NCBI GenBank assembly: GCA_964535215.1
Contig: CAZHST010000001.1
Location: forward strand, 1-64,000
Source of the DNA: JACQHM01 sp964535215
GTDB taxonomy: Bacteria > Methylomirabilota > Methylomirabilia > Methylomirabilales > JACQHM01
DNA: 64,000 nt
Direction of reading: 5' to 3'
The notes under the pieces were generated by a model. The model was not told where the DNA came from and did no database searches. It saw only the letters and a program-made list of their open reading frames with translations. Every line of letters starts with the position of its first letter. Within the stretch, counting starts at the first letter, position 1. The position numbers and the translations under genes are program-made. This document shows positions 1 through 7,320 of this stretch, in pieces.

Positions 1-136
1 CGCGGTCAACGGCAAGCAGTACATTGCGGTGCCCTCCGGCTTAGGCTCCCTGGTCCTGGGGCTCTACCCGGCCCTCTGGCCGGAGGCGGCCGACTGGCCC
101 TCCGGGGCGGCCCTGGTGGTCTTCACCTTGAAGTGA
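1..136 (+). CDS. PQQ-dependent alcohol/methanol dehydrogenase, C-terminal end (partial)
   Basis: The frame starting at base 2 is open to a TGA at 134-136 and encodes the last 44 residues of a quinoprotein dehydrogenase. The motif NGKQYIAVPSG is the last propeller blade typical of XoxF/MxaF and related PQQ alcohol dehydrogenases, and the tail ends in VVFTLK, as in the family. The rest of the gene lies outside the window. The genes after it are a cytochrome c and a XoxJ-like binding protein, which usually accompany XoxF, so this is probably a XoxF-type periplasmic enzyme passing electrons to the cytochrome. The metal-binding residues are not visible here, so calcium or lanthanide use cannot be judged. 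Confidence 0.85.
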   Translation, partial: AVNGKQYIAVPSGLGSLVLGLYPALWPEAADWPSGAALVVFTLK

Positions 137-155
137 GCGATTGACCGGACGGGAG

Positions 156-190
156 AGGCGGGGGGTGGATTCCCATCCCCCGCCTTTTTT
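156..190 (+). terminator. Rho-independent terminator after the PQQ dehydrogenase
   Basis: A 13-bp stem (156-168 with 173-185, one G-T pair, 4-nt loop) runs straight into a run of T at 185-190. It lies 20 bases after the dehydrogenase stop codon, a classic intrinsic terminator. Some transcription may still pass into the cytochrome gene, which has no obvious promoter of its own. Confidence 0.85.
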
Positions 191-219
191 CCGCTTGCCC
201 TAACCAAGTTGTCCCTGCT

Positions 220-660
220 ATGATGGGCTTTCCAATGCGACGAGCAAGGAGATGGATCGTAGGGTTGCTTCTCGGGGGAGGGCTCCTTGCTCTGGCCCTG
301 CCCATGGGAGGGTCAGGGAAGGGTCATCCCCTGGAACGGTCCGGTGTTATCACGGAAGCGGCGGAGCGGAGCCCTTCCCCGGCAGGAAGGGCCGTTCCAT
401 CCTTTGACCTGAAGGATCAGGCGGTGATCAGGGAAGGGGCAGCCCTCTTCGCGGCGCGGTGCACCGGGTACTGCCATGGGAAGGAGGGGGGGCCTGCCCG
501 GGCACCGAGGCTCCGGGGGCGAACCTTTGACAGAGATTACCTGTTCAACACGATCGCGAACGGGGTGATCGTCATGCCGGCCTGGAGAGGCATCCTCTCC
601 GATGAGGAGATCTGGAAGATCGTTGCCTACATCCTTAGCCTTTCAAACAGGGAGGATTAG
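220..660 (+). CDS. Periplasmic c-type cytochrome (XoxG-like)
   Basis: A 146-residue protein with an N-terminal hydrophobic segment (about residues 13-30) that works as signal peptide or anchor. It has one haem c site, CTGYCH (about residues 81-86), preceded by a typical VIREGAALFAARC helix. A later Met-Pro (VMPAW) supplies the likely Met ligand, followed by the usual C-terminal LSDEEIWKIVAYI helix. It sits between two PQQ dehydrogenases and a XoxJ-like protein, so it is probably their electron acceptor. The start is uncertain: ATG at 220, 223 and 235 are all possible and none has a strong ribosome-binding site; the shorter form still has an adequate signal sequence. Confidence 0.85.
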   Translation: MMGFPMRRARRWIVGLLLGGGLLALALPMGGSGKGHPLERSGVITEAAERSPSPAGRAVPSFDLKDQAVIREGAALFAARCTGYCHGKEGGPARAPRLRGRTFDRDYLFNTIANGVIVMPAWRGILSDEEIWKIVAYILSLSNRED

Positions 661-665
661 CGGAG

Positions 666-1454
666 ATGATCCGATTTCGACCTGCGGTTGCCCTGGTTGT
701 CCTTACCTTCACCCTTGGGGTTTTCGCCATCACCGCTGAGGGAGGGCCCCTTGCCCGGATCAAGGAGCGGGGGACCCTTTCGATCTGCGCGAACCCGGAG
801 GCCCTGCCCTTCTCCAGCAACAATCCCGGCCAGCCCGGGATCCAGGTCGAACTGGCTGAGGCCATTGCCAAGATCCTTGGCGTCAAGACCCGGTATGAGT
901 GGATCTACTACCGGCCCCAGGCCAGGCTCGTGGACTGCGATGCCTTTATGGGGATGATCGTGACGGAGGAGACATCAAAGGGACCCTTCCTGCTGACGAA
1001 GCCCTATTACGGGAGCGGTTACGTCCTTGTCCTCCCCAAGGGGACCAACGATGTCAAGAGCTTCTTTGATCTGAAAGGGAAGAAGATCGGTGTCGAGTTT
1101 GGTTCATGGATTCACTACGTCCTGGATACGAAGGGGTTTCAGACAAAGATCTACGCCAATCAGGATGAGATCCTTGAAGGCGTGGAGAAAGGGGAGGTGG
1201 ACGCAGGGGCGGTGGTCCTCCCCTATGCCGGATGGCACCTGAAGCAGCATCCGAACAGCCCTATCAAGATTGCCGAGGGATACATGCCTGAGCCGGACCT
1301 CCGGTGGAACGTCGCCGTCCAGCTCCGGGGGGCTGATCAGGCCCTCGAGGAGGCCGTCAACCAGGCCCTCGATCAACTTCTTAAGGACGGGACCGTCCAG
1401 TCCATCTTCGCCAAGTACGGCGTTCCCTACTATTCGCCATTCCCTTCCGAGTGA
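666..1454 (+). CDS. xoxJ: XoxJ-like periplasmic substrate-binding protein
   Basis: A 262-residue type 2 periplasmic binding protein (SBP family 3) with a signal peptide over about residues 1-26. It begins the mature fold with a motif of the form RGTLSICANPEALPFS, typical of the quinoprotein-dehydrogenase-associated members (XoxJ/MxaJ). It starts 6 bases after the cytochrome stop. XoxJ proteins are found with XoxF and are thought to help activate the dehydrogenase, possibly by opening it for PQQ or lanthanide insertion. The position between cytochrome c and the second PQQ dehydrogenase supports this role over an amino-acid ABC transporter component, and no permease genes are nearby. Confidence 0.85.
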   Translation: MIRFRPAVALVVLTFTLGVFAITAEGGPLARIKERGTLSICANPEALPFSSNNPGQPGIQVELAEAIAKILGVKTRYEWIYYRPQARLVDCDAFMGMIVTEETSKGPFLLTKPYYGSGYVLVLPKGTNDVKSFFDLKGKKIGVEFGSWIHYVLDTKGFQTKIYANQDEILEGVEKGEVDAGAVVLPYAGWHLKQHPNSPIKIAEGYMPEPDLRWNVAVQLRGADQALEEAVNQALDQLLKDGTVQSIFAKYGVPYYSPFPSE

Positions 1455-1502
1455 GCGGTCGGTTGCCTTTCCATCTTTCGTGACCGTCCCCTCTTTTTTT
1501 TC

Positions 1503-1529
1503 TTGACAGAAATAGAAACCTGTTATAAA
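1503..1529 (+). promoter_or_regulatory. Sigma70-type promoter before the PQQ dehydrogenase
   Basis: A perfect -35 hexamer TTGACA (1503-1508) and a TATAAA hexamer (1524-1529) lie in the only AT-rich stretch nearby. The spacer is 15 bp, shorter than the usual 17, so the exact -10 may be shifted a base or two downstream. It would give the second dehydrogenase its own transcript. Confidence 0.6.
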
Positions 1530-1602
1530 AACATGCCGCTAGGAGGTTTATACCTTGTGGAGGAAGGTTTCTGAAACCCTGAGACCTAGGAGGTGGGAAC
1601 AG

Positions 1603-3327
1603 ATGCGAACCGTGGAACCCCAAAGGAGGCCTCAAGGGATGGTCGCCGTCGTCAGCTTAGCCCTCTTCCTTTTGGTGGCGTCGTTCCTCGGCGGGCCTTT
1701 TGCCCTTGCGGCGGAGGTCCAGCACACGGTGGTCACCGACGAGATGCTCCTGAACGCGGTGAACGATGCCAGGAACTGGTTGATGTACGGCCACGACTAC
1801 ACAAACCAGCGGTACTCGGCATTAAGCCAGATCAACACAAGAAACGTCCATACCCTCGTCCCCCGCTGGGTTTTCCAGACGGGGGGGCCCATCGGCTCCT
1901 TCGAGAACACGCCGGTTGTGGTGAATGGGGTGATGTACATCACCACCCCTTACAACCACGTGATTGCCGTGGATGCCAGGACTGGGCAACAGCTCTGGCG
2001 CTACGAGCACAAACTGGGGACCCAGATCTACTGCTGCGGCCCGAACAACCGGGGGGTGGCCGTCGCCTACGGCATGGTGTACATGGCGACCCTGGATGCC
2101 CGCTTAGTCGCCCTGGATCAGAAGACGGGGAAGGTGAAGTGGGATGTGGAGGTGGCCGATCCCACCGCCGGCTACAGCTTGACCTTAGCGCCTCTGGTCT
2201 ATAAAGGGATGGTCATCGTCGGAAATTCCGGGGCCGAATATGGGGTCAGGGGCTTCGTGGACGCCTACAATGCCTTCAACGGCCAGCGGGTCTGGCGGTT
2301 CTGGACGATCCCCGAGAAAGGGTGGGAGGGGAACTGGAGCCCGACGACCCCCGAAGGGGAGAACCTCAACCGAAACATTGGGAAGGAGAAGGCAGACTTT
2401 GCGAAGCACAAGGATGCCTGGCAGCGGGGTGGAGGGTCCACCTGGATGACCCCGGCTGTGGACCCGGAGACCGATACCCTCTTCATCATGGTCGGGAACC
2501 CTTCCCCGGACCTGGACGGGGAGGTCCGCCCGGGGGATAACCTCTACACCGAATCCATGGTGGCTCTGGATGTCAAGACGGGGACCTACAAGTGGCACTA
2601 CCAGTACGTCCCCCACGATGTTTGGGACTTAGACGCCGTGAGCCCGGCGGTCCTCTTCGACGTGACCGTGGATGGGCGGAAGGTGAAGGCCGTGGGCCAT
2701 GCCGGGAAGACCGGGTGGTACTATATCCACGACCGGGCGACCGGAAGATTGATCAGGCGCTCCGAGGCCTTCGTCCCCCAGGAGAACATGTTTGCCCAGC
2801 CCACCCCGACCGGGGTCCGGATGCTCCCCGGGGCGAACGGCGGCTCCGAATGGTCCCCGGTGGCCTACAGCCCCCAGACCCAGATGGTGTACATCTTGGG
2901 GCTTCACCAGCCCATGTGGTACATCACCCACTCGGCCCCCTACGAGAGGGGGAGGCTCTGGCTGGGGAGCGCCTTCGTCTCGATCCCCGGGGAGGAGCAG
3001 TGGGGGACCTTCACCGCCATTGATGTGAACACGGGGAAGATCGTCTGGCAGAACAAGATGCCGAACCCGCTGATCGGCGGGGCCCTGGCTACAGCCGGGG
3101 GTCTCGTCTTCACCGGCGGTGATGGGACGGGGAACTTCTACGCCTTTGATGCCAGGACCGGGAAGGAGCTGTGGCGGTTCCAGTGTGGTGCCGGGGTGAA
3201 CGCAGCCCCCATCTCCTTCGAGGTGGATGGGGAGCAGTTCATCGCCGTGGCCGCCGGCGGGAACTTCCAGCTCGGGTACCGCTACGGCGACGCGATCTTT
3301 GTCTTCGGCCTGCCGAAGGCCAGGTGA
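1603..3327 (+). CDS. PQQ-dependent alcohol dehydrogenase, lanthanide-type ligand set
   Basis: A 574-residue eight-bladed quinoprotein. A signal peptide covers about residues 1-36 (ends FALAAEV). Visible active-site elements are the vicinal disulfide Cys144-Cys145, metal ligands Glu212 (SGAEYG) and Asn299 (VGNPSP), and the catalytic Asp342 in HDVWDLD. Asp344, two residues later, is the extra acidic ligand that marks lanthanide-dependent enzymes; calcium MxaF has Ala there. The local motif is WDLD rather than the WDYD common in XoxF, so it is a divergent XoxF or a PedH-like broad alcohol dehydrogenase. The ATG at 1603 is preferred because AGGAGGTGG lies 6 bases upstream; a TTG at 1555 also has an AGGAGG before it and would add 16 residues in front of the signal peptide. 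Confidence 0.9.
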   Translation: MRTVEPQRRPQGMVAVVSLALFLLVASFLGGPFALAAEVQHTVVTDEMLLNAVNDARNWLMYGHDYTNQRYSALSQINTRNVHTLVPRWVFQTGGPIGSFENTPVVVNGVMYITTPYNHVIAVDARTGQQLWRYEHKLGTQIYCCGPNNRGVAVAYGMVYMATLDARLVALDQKTGKVKWDVEVADPTAGYSLTLAPLVYKGMVIVGNSGAEYGVRGFVDAYNAFNGQRVWRFWTIPEKGWEGNWSPTTPEGENLNRNIGKEKADFAKHKDAWQRGGGSTWMTPAVDPETDTLFIMVGNPSPDLDGEVRPGDNLYTESMVALDVKTGTYKWHYQYVPHDVWDLDAVSPAVLFDVTVDGRKVKAVGHAGKTGWYYIHDRATGRLIRRSEAFVPQENMFAQPTPTGVRMLPGANGGSEWSPVAYSPQTQMVYILGLHQPMWYITHSAPYERGRLWLGSAFVSIPGEEQWGTFTAIDVNTGKIVWQNKMPNPLIGGALATAGGLVFTGGDGTGNFYAFDARTGKELWRFQCGAGVNAAPISFEVDGEQFIAVAAGGNFQLGYRYGDAIFVFGLPKAR

Positions 3328-3368
3328 GGGGGGTCTCGACAGGGCCTTCCCGTCAAACGGATGAACGA

Positions 3369-3400
3369 AAGGGGGAGGCGGGGAACCCCGCCTCCCCCTT
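3369..3400 (+). terminator. Strong hairpin terminator after the PQQ dehydrogenase
   Basis: A perfect inverted repeat of 15 bp per arm (AA-GGGGGAGGCGGGG against its complement, with only AA between the arms). It lies 41 bases past the stop codon. The T run is only two bases long, so it may need Rho or act mainly as a 3' end stabiliser. Confidence 0.65.
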
Positions 3401-3431
3401 CGTGTGACGTGGTTCGTGTCAGGAGGGTGTG

Positions 3432-3974
3432 ATGATGGGCTTCTGGAGCATGAGGGGGAAATCCTGTATCGGAGCCATCCTTTTTGTTGGAACCCTGCTG
3501 GGAGGCTTCAGAGGGGTGAGGGCGGACGAGATCAAACCCGAATGGATGACCTTCGATCCGGAGAAGAAGGTGGTCCAGCTTGTCATCGTTGCCGCGGCCG
3601 ATGGCTCGAACGGCACCTTAAACTTTAACGGCTTTGCCAGGGATGAACTCACGATCACCGTCCCTTTCGGGTGGAAGGTTGAGGTCGAGTTCACGAACAA
3701 GGGGTTGGGGGCGCTTCCCCACAGCCTGGCCGTCACCGAGGAGATGAACCCGCTGCCGATCCAGGATGGGACCATCGCCTTCCCACGGGCCACGACCGTC
3801 AGGTTTATCGCCGGTCTCCTCCCCGGTGAGTCCGACAGCTTTTCCTTCACGGCGAATAAGGAGGGGAGGTTTCTCCTCTGGTGTGGCGTTCCAAGCCATG
3901 GGGTCTTGGGGATGTGGAACTACCTGGTTGTGTCGAAAGGGGCTTCGCTCCCCAGTATCACTGTCAAGAAGTAG
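3432..3974 (+). CDS. Periplasmic cupredoxin
   Basis: About 180 residues with a signal peptide ending near RGVRADE. The body is a single cupredoxin domain. Type 1 copper ligands are visible: His in ALPHSLAV, then Cys, His and Met in CGVPSHGVLGM (C-x4-H-x4-M). The first part (WMTFDPEKKVVQL) resembles sulfocyanin-type domains. It is probably a small soluble electron carrier between the dehydrogenase system and terminal oxidases. An AGGAGG lies at 3421-3426; GTG 3429, ATG 3432 and ATG 3435 are consecutive and ATG 3432 or 3435 fit the spacing best. It follows a terminator, so it is likely transcribed separately. Confidence 0.8.
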   Translation: MMGFWSMRGKSCIGAILFVGTLLGGFRGVRADEIKPEWMTFDPEKKVVQLVIVAAADGSNGTLNFNGFARDELTITVPFGWKVEVEFTNKGLGALPHSLAVTEEMNPLPIQDGTIAFPRATTVRFIAGLLPGESDSFSFTANKEGRFLLWCGVPSHGVLGMWNYLVVSKGASLPSITVKK

Positions 3975-3997
3975 AGCCTCCCGGAGGAGGGGAGCTC

Positions 3998-4393
3998 ATG
4001 AGACACCTCGCCGTCCTAAAACGCATCTTAAGATGGGCCCTAGTCTCCCTTGTCTTCCTCCTCGCAGGGACCGGGAAAGCCGCCGAGTTCAGGCATCCAG
4101 CCGAGTACGACGGCACCCTTTGGAAGGCCATGAGCGAGGAGGAGAAGATGGCGTATCTGGCCGGGTTCTTAGCGGGCATCACCCTGGAGCAGGTGCTTTC
4201 CTCGGGAGCCCAGGACCAAGAGGTTCGTGAAAGGATTATGGCCCTTCGAGCGGAGGGGCGGCTCCATTTCCCTTTTGCCCCTCATGTCTATAAAGCCCGG
4301 CTGGAGGACTACTACTTCTACCAGGATCATCTCCAAAAGACGATCCCTGAAGCCCTCCTGGAGATCAACCGTCATCTGAGGCCTCGCCCGTGA
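3998..4393 (+). CDS. Small secreted protein of unknown function
   Basis: 131 residues beginning at the ATG that follows GGAGGAGGGG. A hydrophobic signal segment (about residues 12-26) ends at GKAAEF. The mature part is charged and mostly helical, without Cys or recognised domain; it includes AYLAGFLAGITLEQVL and ends RPRP. It lies 23 bases after the cupredoxin and probably shares its transcript. I do not recognise the family. Confidence 0.6.
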   Translation: MRHLAVLKRILRWALVSLVFLLAGTGKAAEFRHPAEYDGTLWKAMSEEEKMAYLAGFLAGITLEQVLSSGAQDQEVRERIMALRAEGRLHFPFAPHVYKARLEDYYFYQDHLQKTIPEALLEINRHLRPRP

Positions 4394-4412
4394 GAGGACA
4401 TGAACGTTCCCA

Positions 4413-4497
4413 ATGGGACAGGGGTGCCCCATTTCTTTCCCTAAATTTTTCCATTCCTTTCTGCGGTTCCCTTCAGGATGGGGGCAGGCGTGCCCCA
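4413..4497. promoter_or_regulatory. Two dyads TGGGRCA-N4-TGCCCCA upstream of a sigma54 promoter
   Basis: The 331-base gap 4394-4724 holds two related inverted repeats: 4413-4432 (ATGGGACA, four G, TGCCCCAT) and 4481-4496 (GGGGCA-GGCG-TGCCCC). Their centres are 66 bp apart, near six helical turns, and the nearer one is about 118 bp before the -24 element at 4604. That distance is typical of activator (UAS) sites for sigma54 enhancer-binding proteins. The sequence differs from the TGnCA-N3-TGTCA dyads elsewhere in the window, pointing to another regulator. Confidence 0.5.
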
Positions 4498-4603
4498 CCT
4501 GGACCCTTTCTCCCCCCTCTCCTCGCGTTTGCTCCTGGAGCCCCCCAAGCCTCCAACCCTTTTCGTCTTCGGAGGTTAGATGCTCCGGGCTGCTGGCCCT
4601 CGC

Positions 4604-4620
4604 TTGGCATCCTAGTTGCA
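4604..4620 (+). promoter_or_regulatory. Sigma54 (RpoN) promoter
   Basis: TTGGCAT-CCTAG-TTGCA matches the -24/-12 consensus, with GG (4606-4607) and GC (4618-4619) exactly 12 bases apart. Predicted transcription start near 4631, about 94 bases before the zinc-ribbon gene. Confidence 0.75.
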
Positions 4621-4724
4621 CAAGGGAGCTGGTGCATACGGGTTCAAATAGGGAGGCAGGTCTGACAAGGCTCGCCCCAATCCTGGGTCAGGGTCCAAGC
4701 AGGGGCTAGAAAGGAAGGTTGCGG

Positions 4725-4994
4725 ATGGCGACGATTGTCGAGTATAATGCTCTCAAGGCTCCTTTGAACGCTTATCCGATCCGGATTGTCTCGCCGCCCA
4801 CCCCGAGCCCCTGCTGTCTCACCCATATGGAGCAGGTTGGATCCCTTCAGGAGGAGGACGGGTGGCAATTCTACTACAAACGGTGCCCTGTCTGCGGCTT
4901 CACGGTCCGGTACTTCCTCCCTCGTCCCTGGGAGACTGAAGACCTCGTGGACCTCTTCACCGATGAAGAGCTTGCCATCCTGAGGGTTGCCTGA
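4725..4994 (+). CDS. Small zinc-ribbon-like protein (paralogue of 34360)
   Basis: 89 residues with no signal peptide. It has a conserved IVSPPTPSPCC element (about residues 19-29) and a later CPVCGFTVRYF knuckle (about residues 51-61), so CC plus CxxC could bind zinc or another metal. The start ATG follows AAGGAAGG. A clear paralogue lies at 34360, with the same VEYNA/VEYSA start, NAYP, RIVSPP, PSPCC and CGFTVR blocks. Both copies are followed by a YHS metal-binding mini-protein, so it probably works in metal or redox stress. First gene of a sigma54-driven unit that continues into uspA. Family name not recognised. Confidence 0.7.
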   Translation: MATIVEYNALKAPLNAYPIRIVSPPTPSPCCLTHMEQVGSLQEEDGWQFYYKRCPVCGFTVRYFLPRPWETEDLVDLFTDEELAILRVA

Positions 4995-5010
4995 TGCCCC
5001 TGGGGATTCG

Positions 5011-5952
5011 ATGACCATCGAGCGGATCCTGTATCCGACGGACTTCTCCGAGACGGCCTCTTACGCCGGCGGCTACGCCTCTCTTTTGGCCAGGAAGCTG
5101 GGCGCCAGGCTTCATGTCCTCCACATTGTGGTCTTCCCCCTCCCCCCCATGTCCGTTGAGCTGACAGGCTTGGAGCTTGCCAGGCTCCAGGAGGAGGGGC
5201 GTCGGCAGGCCGCCGAGAAGCTGGAGGAGTGTCTTCGGGGGGAAGAGTTCCAGGGCCTGGAGGTTCAGGGGACTTTGGCCCTCGGGGTGGCGGAGGATGA
5301 GATCCTGAAGGTGGCCGCCCGGGAAAGGAGTGACCTGATCGTCATGGGGACCCACGGCCGAACCGGACTCACCCGCGCCTTCTCGGGAAGCGTGACCGAG
5401 AAAGTGGTCCGGATGGCCCCCTGCCCGGTCTTGGCCGTGAAGCACCCGAAGATCCAGGTCGAGATGCCCTGGGGTGGAATCTATACGGGACGGCGGAGGG
5501 CGAAGGAAATGCCCCACCTCCGGAAGATCCTGGTCCCTTTGGACGGCTCCCCCCTGGCCGAGGAGGTCCTCCCCCAGGTCAAGGATCTGGCCCGATCGTT
5601 GGAGGCGGAGATCATCCTCCTCCGGGTGGTCCTGATCCCTCACCTCCCGGGGGCAGATCCCCGGGAGCTCGAGCAGGGGGCGACGGCAGGGGCTCACCTG
5701 TACCTGGAGGTGAAGCGTCGGGAACTTGAGGCCGAAGGGTTTAAGGTGGAAACGGTGGTCCGATCGGGGGAGGCCGCTGAAGAGATCGTGGAGCAGGCGG
5801 AGGCATTTGGAGTGGACCTGATCGCCCTGGTCACCCACGGTCGAAGCGGTTTCAAGCGCTGGCTGATGGGGAGTGTGGCTGAGAAGGTCCTCCACGGCTC
5901 GGATGTCCCTGTCCTCGTCTACCGGGCCTGGAAATCTCCCAATAACGGCTGA
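5011..5952 (+). CDS. Tandem-domain universal stress protein
   Basis: 313 residues made of two UspA domains. Each begins with the typical beta strand (RILYPTDFS; KILVPLDGS) and carries the nucleotide-binding signature: GTHGRTGL followed by GSVTEKVVR in the first, THGRSGF followed by GSVAEKVL in the second. The ATG at 5011 gives the usual short N-terminus; a TTG at 4987 would add eight non-conserved residues. It is cytoplasmic, likely ATP-binding, and induced under stress. It follows the zinc-ribbon gene by 16 bases and precedes a YHS protein, all probably on one sigma54-dependent transcript. Confidence 0.9.
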   Translation: MTIERILYPTDFSETASYAGGYASLLARKLGARLHVLHIVVFPLPPMSVELTGLELARLQEEGRRQAAEKLEECLRGEEFQGLEVQGTLALGVAEDEILKVAARERSDLIVMGTHGRTGLTRAFSGSVTEKVVRMAPCPVLAVKHPKIQVEMPWGGIYTGRRRAKEMPHLRKILVPLDGSPLAEEVLPQVKDLARSLEAEIILLRVVLIPHLPGADPRELEQGATAGAHLYLEVKRRELEAEGFKVETVVRSGEAAEEIVEQAEAFGVDLIALVTHGRSGFKRWLMGSVAEKVLHGSDVPVLVYRAWKSPNNG

Positions 5953-5975
5953 AGGCTGAAGGAAAGGAGGTCTTT

Positions 5976-6122
5976 ATGGCGAAAGATCCGGTGTGCGGGA
6001 TGGAGGTCGAGGAGGGGAAGGCGGCGGCGACAGCCGTCTACCAGGGGAAGACCTACTACTTCTGCGCCCAGGCCTGCAAGCAGGCCTTCGAGAAGGCGCC
6101 GGAGAAGTACCTCCAGAAGTAG
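5976..6122 (+). CDS. YHS-domain metal-binding mini-protein
   Basis: 48 residues, preceded by AAAGGAGG. It is a bare YHS domain: MAKDPVCGMEV at the start, a YQGKTYYFC strand, then CAQACKQAFEKAP. The three Cys and the YHS/TRASH-like fold match small copper or other metal-binding proteins and the YHS tails found on copper ATPases. It lies 23 bases after uspA and 14 before the SDR gene. A close relative lies at 34690-34860 next to the paralogue of the zinc-ribbon protein, so zinc-ribbon plus YHS is a repeated pair in this genome. Confidence 0.85.
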   Translation: MAKDPVCGMEVEEGKAAATAVYQGKTYYFCAQACKQAFEKAPEKYLQK

Positions 6123-6136
6123 GACCGGGATCTTCC

Positions 6137-6901
6137 ATGAAACTCTTCGACCTGACCGGGCGTGTGGCCATCGTGACGGGTGGCAACGGCGGGATCGGCC
6201 TCGGCATGGCCCGCGGCCTCGCCCAGGCAGGGGCCACCATCCTTGTTGCTGCCCGGAATGCGGTGAAGAACGAGGCTGCTGTCAAGGCGCTCGTGGCGCT
6301 CGGGGCCAGGGCGGCCGCCGTCCAAGTGGATGTGAGCCGGGAGGCCTCGTGTCGGGCTATGGTCCAGGCGGCCCTTGACCGGTTCGGACGGCTGGACATC
6401 CTCGTGAACAACGCCGGCACCAACATCCGGAAGCAGCCCCAGGAATACTCGCTGGAGGAATGGCACACAGTCCTGGAGACGAACCTCACCAGCGCCTTCC
6501 TGTGCTGCCAGGCTGCCTACCCGGCCATGGTGCAGGCAGGCGGCGGCAAGATCATCAACATCGGCTCGATGATGTCGGTCTTTGGCGCCTCCTTCGTTGC
6601 GCCCTATGCTGCCAGCAAGGGGGGGATTGTCCAGCTCACGAAGGTGCTTGCCACCGCGTGGGCGAAGGACAACATCCAGGTCAACGCCGTGCTCCCCGGC
6701 TGGATTGATACCGACCTGACCCGGAAGGCCCGGGAGCAGATCGCCGGGCTCCACGAGCGGGTCCTCGCCCGAACGCCGGCCGGCCGGTGGGGGACCCCCG
6801 ACGATCTCGCCGGCATCGCGGTGTTCCTGGCCAGCCCCGCCTCCGACTTCATCACCGGGGCGGTCATCCCCGTGGATGGTGGCTACTCCGTTCAGGGCTA
6901 G
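6137..6901 (+). CDS. Short-chain dehydrogenase/reductase (gluconate 5-dehydrogenase-like)
   Basis: 254 residues, a complete classical SDR. TGGNGGIG (residues 14-21) binds the cofactor; NNAG, Ser144, Tyr157 and Lys161 form the active site; PGWIDTDL follows. The Ala-Arg-Asn after the second strand (VAARN) suggests NADP(H) preference, though this is not decisive. The overall pattern (KLFDLTGRVAIVTGGNGGIG, ending DGGYSVQG) is like gluconate 5-dehydrogenase and KduD-type sugar or polyol reductases; the substrate cannot be told. It is the last gene of the unit started at 4604. Confidence 0.85.
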   Translation: MKLFDLTGRVAIVTGGNGGIGLGMARGLAQAGATILVAARNAVKNEAAVKALVALGARAAAVQVDVSREASCRAMVQAALDRFGRLDILVNNAGTNIRKQPQEYSLEEWHTVLETNLTSAFLCCQAAYPAMVQAGGGKIINIGSMMSVFGASFVAPYAASKGGIVQLTKVLATAWAKDNIQVNAVLPGWIDTDLTRKAREQIAGLHERVLARTPAGRWGTPDDLAGIAVFLASPASDFITGAVIPVDGGYSVQG

Positions 6902-6937
6902 TTTTTGGGGAGGGCCGGAAAGGGGAAGGTGCCCCTC

Positions 6938-7150
6938 TGCCAAATTGTCCAGCCATCCATCTTCCTGGCCTACGGGTTCACCAGGAACTCCAGCGAGATC
7001 CTTTCCCCGGATTGGTTCCCCCTCCCTCCCCCCTCAGGCTCCTGAGCGGTGGCACCCTCCGTCATAAGCCTATCGGCGAAGTCTGGTGGGTCAGGTTGCC
7101 AAAATGTCATAAGGGGGTTCCTTGAAGAACCCCGTTTTGCCAATTTGTCA
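6938..7150. promoter_or_regulatory. Activator sites: three TGnCA-N3-TGTCA dyads
   Basis: The 419-base gap 6902-7320 has no gene. It contains TGCCA-AAT-TGTCC (6938-6950), TGCCA-AAA-TGTCA (7097-7109) and TGCCA-ATT-TGTCA (7138-7150). The last two are 41 bp apart, about four helical turns, and lie about 110-150 bp before the -24 element, as expected of enhancer sites. A 7-bp hairpin (7114-7133) lies between them. The same paired dyads occur at 12374-12428 and 24850-24903. Confidence 0.7.
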
Positions 7151-7207
7151 CTCTTCAGGGGGGGCAGGTTTGACTTCCAGGGCATCGCCCTTTTCGCCCT
7201 CGAAAAA

Positions 7208-7220
7208 AATCAAAGGGTTA
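7208..7220. promoter_or_regulatory. IHF-binding site
   Basis: AATCAAAGGGTTA matches the IHF consensus WATCAANNNNTTR at every position and sits between the activator dyads and the sigma54 promoter, where DNA bending helps looping. The identical 13-mer occurs in the same place at 24962. Confidence 0.7.
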
Positions 7221-7244
7221 GCCGATCCCTTGGCCCTCGATGCT

Positions 7245-7261
7245 TTGGCATCGCCCTTGCT
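7245..7261 (+). promoter_or_regulatory. Sigma54 promoter of the methyltransferase-kinase-regulator operon
   Basis: TTGGCAT-CGCCC-TTGCT, with GG (7247-7248) and GC (7259-7260) 12 bases apart. Predicted start near 7272, 49 bases before the GTG at 7321. Drives 7321-12212, including its own presumed activator. Confidence 0.8.
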
Positions 7262-7320
7262 CCCTGAAGCGATGCCATGAGAGATCGGAGGGTTAGCCGC
7301 ACAAGGGGGGGAGGTGCACG

